Shown piece by piece: positions 16,964-64,000 of a stretch of DNA of 64,000 nt. The notes under the pieces are model-generated. The model ran no database searches. It had not been told where the DNA came from and saw nothing but the letters and a program-made list of their open reading frames with translations. Made by a program: the position numbers and the translations under genes. The stretch is from Notolepis coatsorum (lineage: Eukaryota > Chordata > Actinopteri > Aulopiformes > Paralepididae), in NCBI GenBank assembly GCA_963971535.1, contig OZ020592.1, positions 58,812,324-58,876,323 of the forward strand, given 5' to 3'. Position 1 is the stretch's first letter, and each line of letters opens with the position of its first letter.

Positions 16964-18553
16964 TCGCAACTCTCACTTGTTAAGTTGAAACGCACAGTGG
17001 TCCAGCAGGCAGAAGGGCTTGTCCACTGTCCAGACTGTGTTGATGTCCATCCATGTCCACACTGCATCCATATATAGCTTCTTGTTAGCCTTTGTTGATG
17101 TCCATCCATGTCCACACTGCATCCATATATAGCTTCTTGTTAGCCTTAGGCAACAAGTACTGTGTGAGTGTCTTTGCCCATTTCCGCGTCGAACAGCCTG
17201 CAAACTACCTGGCGTTCCTATCGCCCTGCTCTAAGACAAACTCTAACCTTAACCAACTTTGAAAGAGTGCCTAAGCTTAACCGTCGAAAGAACTTGCCGT
17301 CACGCTCTAAGACAAAGTGTGACTGCATCACAACAACACAACAGCTAGCATCGAGTAACTATCTACTAACCAGAAACTGCCGTCGGCCAATCAGACCGCG
17401 AAATGCGGCTACGGAAAAAACTGGCATCGGCCAATCAGAGAGCGTCTCCGAGAAATGCGGCTACGAAAATTATAGACGCTGCTTGCTTTGATCGCTTTAA
17501 AACGCGCCCGGCTTCCATCATAATACATCATATTTCAATGCACAGCGTGTTACGCACTGATTGGCTGCGACGGATACAGCGATGAAACCAGTGCACGGCG
17601 TGCAGGCCCACTGTAAGCGCTATTGCGTCTAGCCCGAGAGAAATGCGGCTACGGGTTGCCCGAGAGAAATGCGGCTACGGAACGTATTCTCTATCAGACA
17701 GTCACTTCCTGTTCAAGAAAACAATTATTTATATTTGATATATTAACGTTATATTGTGCATTGGAAACACAAACATACTTAAAATGAGTAAATATTATTC
17801 ATTTTAAACATGTTTATATTATTTATAGGGCTATAAAAAATAAAAAAAATTAAATAAAAAAAATTCTTCTTCTTCTCTCTTTTAACAGGGAGGGCAGCGC
17901 TCTAGCGCCCCCATTGACGGGCCGCCACTGGGCAAACGCCTGCGAACACCAGCAACTAGGACAGAGAGACTCCGGCTCAGCTTCTTCACCTGCAGGCCAT
18001 CAGAGTCTTGAACACTGAACTCTCCACACACAAGCACACATGAGCACACATATAACACACACACTGTATACGCTCACACACTAACAGTCACTTTAGCATG
18101 AACACACACACACACATGCTGCACACGCTCACACTCAGCGGTCACTTTACACAATGAAAAGGTTGCTTTAAAAATAAGAGAACGGGAGTGGTTCTTGTAT
18201 AGTAAATAGATGGATATAGCAAGTTAGCATAAGGGCACATAGTATAAATGTAGATTGTATAGTATAGCATTGTATAGTAGTGTACATAAGACCCAGTGCC
18301 TCATCCGTAGCTAACATTGTATTGCACTATCGCAGGACCTTAGCATGTCTTACCATGCTTTTTGTAAACTTTATGTACATTATATGTCTTATTCTTATTA
18401 CTTGTATTATTGCACAAATGTCTTATTCTCATTCCTATTCTTATTACTTGCATTATTGCACAATCGCTGCGGGCATGACCCCCCGCATTTCACTGTATAC
18501 TTGTATGCCGTGACTAATAAAACTCTTGACTTGACTCTTGACTTGACTTGTAT
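16331..18553 (+). mobile_element. 5'-truncated LINE interrupted by a hAT element
   Basis: The ORF part 16333-16725 encodes SSFKYLGVHISEDLTWTTHI and LQSFYSGAVESILTGNITAW, the C-terminal region of an L2/CR1/Rex-type reverse transcriptase. The frame resumes at 17939 with LRTPATRTERLRLSFFTC and a stop. The 3' UTR ends in a CTTGA/CTTGACTTGA tandem tail at about 18525-18550, the usual short-repeat end of these LINEs. A second 3'-tail copy is at 55957-56170 on the minus strand. Confidence 0.8.
16726..17930. mobile_element. hAT element inside the LINE
   Basis: Left end CAGTAGCGGCCGGTAC and right end (inverse) CAGTGGCGGCCCGTCA are flanked by the perfect 8-bp duplication GGCAAACG at 16718-16725 and 17931-17938. 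Removing the element and one duplication restores the LINE frame (SGKR joined to LRTPATR). It contains (GA)n at 16910-16960, a 55-bp tandem pair at 17036-17150, and four copies of GAAATGCGGCTACG between 17399 and 17680. Confidence 0.85.
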
Positions 18554-18619
18554 ATATTTTAGGCGGATTTTCAGAAAATATTCCACGGGTGGAAGAGGTT
18601 AAGGAGATGGGTATACTTT

Positions 18620-18890
18620 TATCCCTTTAATGATAACTATGATGATAGGTGGGTATACTTTGATCTCTTTAATGATAACTATGGTGATAGGTGGGTATAC
18701 TTTGATCTCTTTAATGAAAACTATGATGATAGGTGGGTATATTTTGATCTCTTTAATGAACACTATGATGATAGGTGGGTATAAAACTATGGTGATGATA
18801 GGTGGGTATACTTTGATCTCTTTAATGATAACTACGATGATAGGCAAGTATAACTTCATCCCTTTAATGATAACTATAATGATATGTAGG
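18620..18890 (+). repeat. Minisatellite of about 50-bp units
   Basis: About five units carry GATGATAGGTGGGTATACTT and TGATCTCTTTAATGATAACT. One unit near 18780 is shortened. It lies just after the end of the LINE. Confidence 0.9.
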
Positions 18891-19800
18891 CGTGACTCCT
18901 AAAAACAGGAAATGCCTTTTCACAGTACCCAACATGGTCAATCACAAACAGATTCACGGATTTTGAAGAAAGAATGATTATTAATTGTATTATTAGTCTG
19001 TTCAGGCTGTTTCGCTTCATTAATCACTGGAGGAGAGGCTTCAGACCTCAAATACTTATTTCACAAGAAAAAAAAACATTGGTACCAAAGATTATAACAT
19101 GAGTATGTTTGTGTCTTTTCATGACTCCCAGGTGAGAACCACTGTTACTACTCTATGCTTGTGTATAGGCCTACCTTACACTGGACTACTGACTGTATTA
19201 CTACTCTATGCTTGTGTATAGGCCTACCTTAGACTGCACTACTGACTGTGACACTGTGATACACTTTCATAAAGACATGAATAGATGATTCATCAATGCA
19301 TTATGAATGTCCTGAATCAATTAACCAAACATTCTTATGATAATGTAGGCCTATATATGTATTGTTTGGCTTAAGTTAAATGTGTCCAGATTGTGATTAT
19401 AATGTTGGTTGCTTGCCATTGGTGTTGTTGTAATGGGCTGTAGTGTTGGTGTGTTCATGATAGTATAAACTGATGAAGAGAGGCTGACTTGATGCTTAAC
19501 ACCCGCTTTCATCAGAGCATTAATGACGAAATAAATAATTGTCTGTAAAGTGTGATACTTTGAACATGAGTAATTCAATTTATTGTAGAACCAGAATGTT
19601 GTCTTAGGTGGTGTTGTACGTTTGATTGCTGGCATTATTTTGCCTCACTCTAAAATTATATAACATTTAGTTCATATTGTTGTGATATTTACTTTAGTTT
19701 ATCTATCTTTAGAATTACGGAAATATTTCGTTTTCTACAATAACGTATAATCACTCTGATTACCATACTGTAGTTAGCAACCAATTAAATCCTGTTAAAG
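18891..19800. other. No gene recognised
   Basis: AT-rich sequence with a short direct duplication (TACTACTCTATGCTTGTGTA then TAGGCCTACCTTA, at about 19147 and 19198). No coding exon, intact transposon or RNA gene was identified. Confidence 0.5.
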
Positions 19801-19908
19801 TAGATTAAGCTATCCAATCAGCACGCTGCGAAGGTGGGGCTTTGCAGTGACAGAGAGGTCCCAGATGAGACGGGTCACTTTGCACAACATGGACACAGGT
19901 AAGCACAT
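19801..19908 (+). promoter_or_regulatory. pdzd7: Candidate promoter and non-coding first exon of pdzd7
   Basis: A CCAATCA box at 19815 is followed by about 80 GC-richer bases ending in a good donor, GACACAG|GTAAGC, near 19899. The first coding exon at 21729 has an acceptor upstream of its ATG (CCGCCACCGTAG at 21665), so an upstream non-coding exon is expected. The link between the two is inference. Confidence 0.3.
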
Positions 19909-20889
19909 TTTACGGACTTATTCATCGTTTTTCTTCTGCCATACTACAATATTATGTATTGTCGAAGGCCAAGGCTATTTTGTGTAGCCTAACAGTCATT
20001 TTGAGGCTCCTTTATAAACATGTTGATTGACAGCATTACACAAGAGGTGTTGAAAGAGTTGCCCTATTTAGTCTATACTTTAATTTGTCTTTAAATGCCG
20101 TACTAGGTCTTTCTATCATATCCACTAATATTTGATTAATACTGACTCAAGCCGTTGGAGGCGACACCTGTTGCCATTGCCATTGCCAAACGCGAAATGT
20201 CTGCGCGTACAGAGACAGAGTAATGGGATTGCATGCAGCAGCTATTTTTTAACACCCAACAACTCGGACATTGTTGGAAACCAAAGAGTCCTCGTAAGGA
20301 TTGATTGCATTTTTACAATGGTGAATTTGTCCGTCTCTTCCATTTTATTGCGAGCTTTCAGCGTCGCTGTCCGAGGTCCTGAAAAAGCCATAATGTGTAG
20401 ACGCGCGTGGGGGGAAATCCGCCGTGACGAATGACGCCACGAGGGCTCACTGTTATCAGCGTCGGGTTAAGTTTAGTGCCAGGTATCCATGGCATCGGAG
20501 CCACGTGACATCCTGGCTGTAAGTGGGTCAGGCAGCGGAAAGCCCGCTCCAAGGAAAACCCAAGAAACTTTGACATCACGTTTTGTAACCTTGTTAATAA
20601 TGTATGTGAATGAGACTAATTTAGAGTAACTATACTAAATATAGCGGCCGGTAACTGCCATTATACCTGCTAGTAGACTATTATAGAAAGTATTATATCC
20701 AGCATTGCTACATGCTTTTTACATGGGCATGGGCTTCCATTTGATTTTGCTTTCAGACCAAGACAGGTGAGTGAAATGCAACATGGACAGGAATGGACCA
20801 AAGTGTGACTCCAAGGAGACAAAGAGTCTATCATCATGTCACAACATCATCTGCACTGGTGAGATCTAGTCTGTCTGTCTGTCTGTCTA

Positions 20890-21183
<294 letters not shown>

Positions 21184-21190
<7 letters not shown>

Positions 21191-21328
21191 TGATTGATTG
21201 ATTGAAAACTTTATTAACAGATTGCAGAATGGGTACAATACAGTACAGCTCAATACACACAATTGTTAAGGGGATGCAGACCAGAGAAAGACTTTCGTCT
21301 TGTTTACATCAGGGTCCCCCATTTTCAA
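21184..21328 (-). mobile_element. LINE 3'-end fragment between two CTAT arrays
   Basis: GAAAACTTTATTAACAGATTG through TCCCCCATTTTCAATTCAT matches the 3' end of the intact minus-strand LINE at 28122-28265 and the fragment at 61325-61480. It is only the last ~140 bases, so it is a severely 5'-truncated insertion. Confidence 0.8.
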
Positions 21329-21334
21329 TTCATC

Positions 21335-21530
<196 letters not shown>

Positions 21531-21728
21531 ATAACCCACCTAACAGGTGTTGCTATCATTTCACATTTATCCCACTGTCAACTTCATGTATAAACATTTC
21601 AACATTTAGGGTTCCTAAATAACTTCTCAGGCAACCCCCTTCTTTCACTCCCCCCGCCACCGTAGGCTCCTCTGTCCAGCTCTGAGCCCCTGGAGGAGTG
21701 TGTGTGAAAGGGGACCCCGCCAGTGGCC

Positions 21729-62372
<40,644 letters not shown>

Positions 62373-62577
62373 CCAGGACGCTGACCCGACCCGAAAAGAA
62401 CCTTGGATGGAAGTCTTGGGTATTTCGGTGCAAACTGTCTGAGGCCCGGTGCTTCTTCGCTCCGAGGATGACGGCACAGAGGCGACAGGGGAGCGGGGCT
62501 CTGACCACAGATCTGATCGGGGAACAGTTTCGCTACTAATGGTGAATGTCTGGAAAGGGAGAAGGCACTAAGAAGGT

Positions 62578-62705
62578 CCTCTGTAGCTCAACAGGGAGAG
62601 CTTGGCACTCACACTGCCAGGGTTGTGGGGTTTTATACCCATCAGAGCCACCCATATTATAAATGTCTATACTAATGATACTGTAAAGTGCTTTGGATTA
62701 AATAT
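62578..62705 (+). mobile_element. tRNA-derived SINE in the pdzd7 3' UTR
   Basis: TGTAGCTCAACAGGGAGAGC (A-box-like), GGGTTGTGGGGTTTTATACC (B-box-like), then GTAAAGTGCTTTGGATTAAA, the typical teleost tail. Degraded boxes suggest an old copy. Confidence 0.6.
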
Positions 62706-63096
62706 GTCTTGTGAAAATTACATTGACATTACACGTGACAATTACAAAAAGGTCTGGATCGCACCCAGGTAGACCGCCATACAAGTCATTGACCTGGTCT
62801 ACACTGATGAAGAGGGGCTGGGACAACAGGCCAGAGAAGATGGTTTTCGTGGGCTGCAAAGAGTCGGTACCCTGGCCTGCTGTCAGAGAACATGTCTCTC
62901 TCCCCCTTACAATGGGCTGCACACAGAGGAGTGAGTTTATTTGCGATTGTCTGTGTTGATCAGAGATCGGTCAGGTGATGACATGGATTTACTACAGGGC
63001 AAAAGTGGGACATTATTGGGGAAACGCAGGAAAACTGGGACCTGAATTACAAATAAACAGGAGTTGTAGGTAAAAAGAAAAAAGCCTAATATTCTG

Positions 63097-63102
63097 AATA
63101 AA
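63097..63102 (+). terminator. pdzd7: Candidate polyadenylation signal of pdzd7
   Basis: AATAAA lies about 725 bases after the stop codon. An earlier AAATAAAC occurs near 63051. There is no transcript evidence. Confidence 0.4.
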
Positions 63103-63109
63103 GAAAATC

Positions 63110-64000
63110 ACATACCTGGTACTACTGTACCTAATACTACTGGAGCCAGACGATCAATGTGTTTGTTGCTTCACCATATGAGGTTCAAGAGCCAACGAAT
63201 GCTTATCTTCGTACTTCCTTTTATGTCAAACATAATATTTATGACTTTGGTCTTGTGTAGCTCAATGTGCAGACCCTCCCGCTGGAGACCACCTAAACGA
63301 AACAATACTGTAACAGTGAAATCATTCAGTAAATATGATCACATAGTACAAAAAGATATTTTATACTAGTATATAGACATTTTATGGAGCTGCAGTGCAT
63401 CCCGCTGTTGTTGAATTATTAAATGTGCAGGGCAGGCTAATAAGTGCAAAGTGTAACCCGAGTGCCTTCCAGAAACCCTGCGGACTGAACATGTAGAGTC
63501 TGACGCCATGAGGGGAGTTGGCCTGGAGACGAGGAGAAGAGGCCGGTTCTTCACCGTGACGCGCTCCACGGCCTAGGAAGGTTCAGTCAATATTTGTGTA
63601 CGGGAGCTACTCCCAAAGCCAGAATCCCAGGGAAGTAAGACTCAGAACTGTGTGATATCATCAGGTATAAGCTGCTCTTTTGACAATGAACGGGGAGACT
63701 GATTGTGTGGAGCCACAGAATGTTTGTTTTATTTTTACATCCAAATGAGTTTTATTCTAATAGTAGTGTTCTCTCAGTCCTGAAACAGAACATGTACCTG
63801 TGTACTATTAACATTCCCCTGGGTTCTCTCAGAGTAATCTAGGCTACCTTACACCATCTTCACCAATGGATTGTCTATGGAGCAGCTTCATGCTTTAATA
63901 TACCTGATGACATCACACATTTGAGTTTTAGCACTCTAGTTTGTGGATTTGGGAGAGAGCCGTTTGTGTTTACCAATATTTCTGGACTGTCTTAGACCAT
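63110..64000. other. Downstream sequence without a recognised gene
   Basis: A GC-richer patch at 63440-63580 shows no convincing exon in either strand. No transposon ends or RNA genes were recognised to the end of the window. Confidence 0.45.

Noticed and set aside
18599..18902. Hydrophobic repeat frames on both strands
   Set aside because: They are translations of the 50-bp minisatellite.
63366..63580. Possible start of a neighbouring gene in the GC-richer patch
   Set aside because: No conserved protein motif or consistent splice sites could be seen on either strand.

Overview
The window looks like intron-rich ray-finned fish (teleost) chromosomal DNA. Two vertebrate genes can be rebuilt exon by exon on the plus strand, and most of the remainder is teleost-type repeat: tRNA-derived SINEs, L2/CR1/Rex-like LINEs, hAT, piggyBac and MULE-like DNA elements, a BEL/Pao and a Ty3/gypsy chromovirus LTR element, minisatellites and very long (GT)n or (CTAT)n tracts. 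The species cannot be named from the sequence.

Gene 1 (723-7237, 5' end missing) is prxl2a, a peroxiredoxin-like thioredoxin-fold protein. Four of its five visible exons are clean. The exon carrying the sequence after the CxxC motif is split by a 1,768-bp element (4610-6377) with long terminal inverted repeats and a perfect 9-bp target duplication. This is either a loss-of-function insertion or a newly made intron. Intron 2 holds a roughly 2-kb minisatellite into which a hAT element has jumped.

From 7.5 to 19 kb there is no host gene, only repeats nested in repeats. One SINE (7556-11685), delimited by a 16-bp target duplication, contains a 3-bp-TSD DNA element, which contains a hAT, and separately a second MULE-like element. 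A LINE (16331-18553) is interrupted by a hAT with an 8-bp duplication.

Gene 2 (21729-62372) is pdzd7, the Usher-complex scaffold. Sixteen coding exons join in frame with GT-AG splice sites to a 919-residue protein with PDZ1, PDZ2, a harmonin-N-like domain, a disordered region with an in-frame 12-residue tandem repeat, and PDZ3. Its introns carry piggyBac and hAT nests (introns 1, 2 and 8), an apparently intact LINE with a 2A-like peptide (intron 3, antisense), a nearly new full-length BEL/Pao element with a tRNA-Tyr primer site (intron 7, antisense) and a decayed chromovirus with a self-priming-type primer site (intron 8).

No CRISPR, operon or prokaryotic feature is present. Assignments rest on reading the sequence and on remembered family features. 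No database search was possible.
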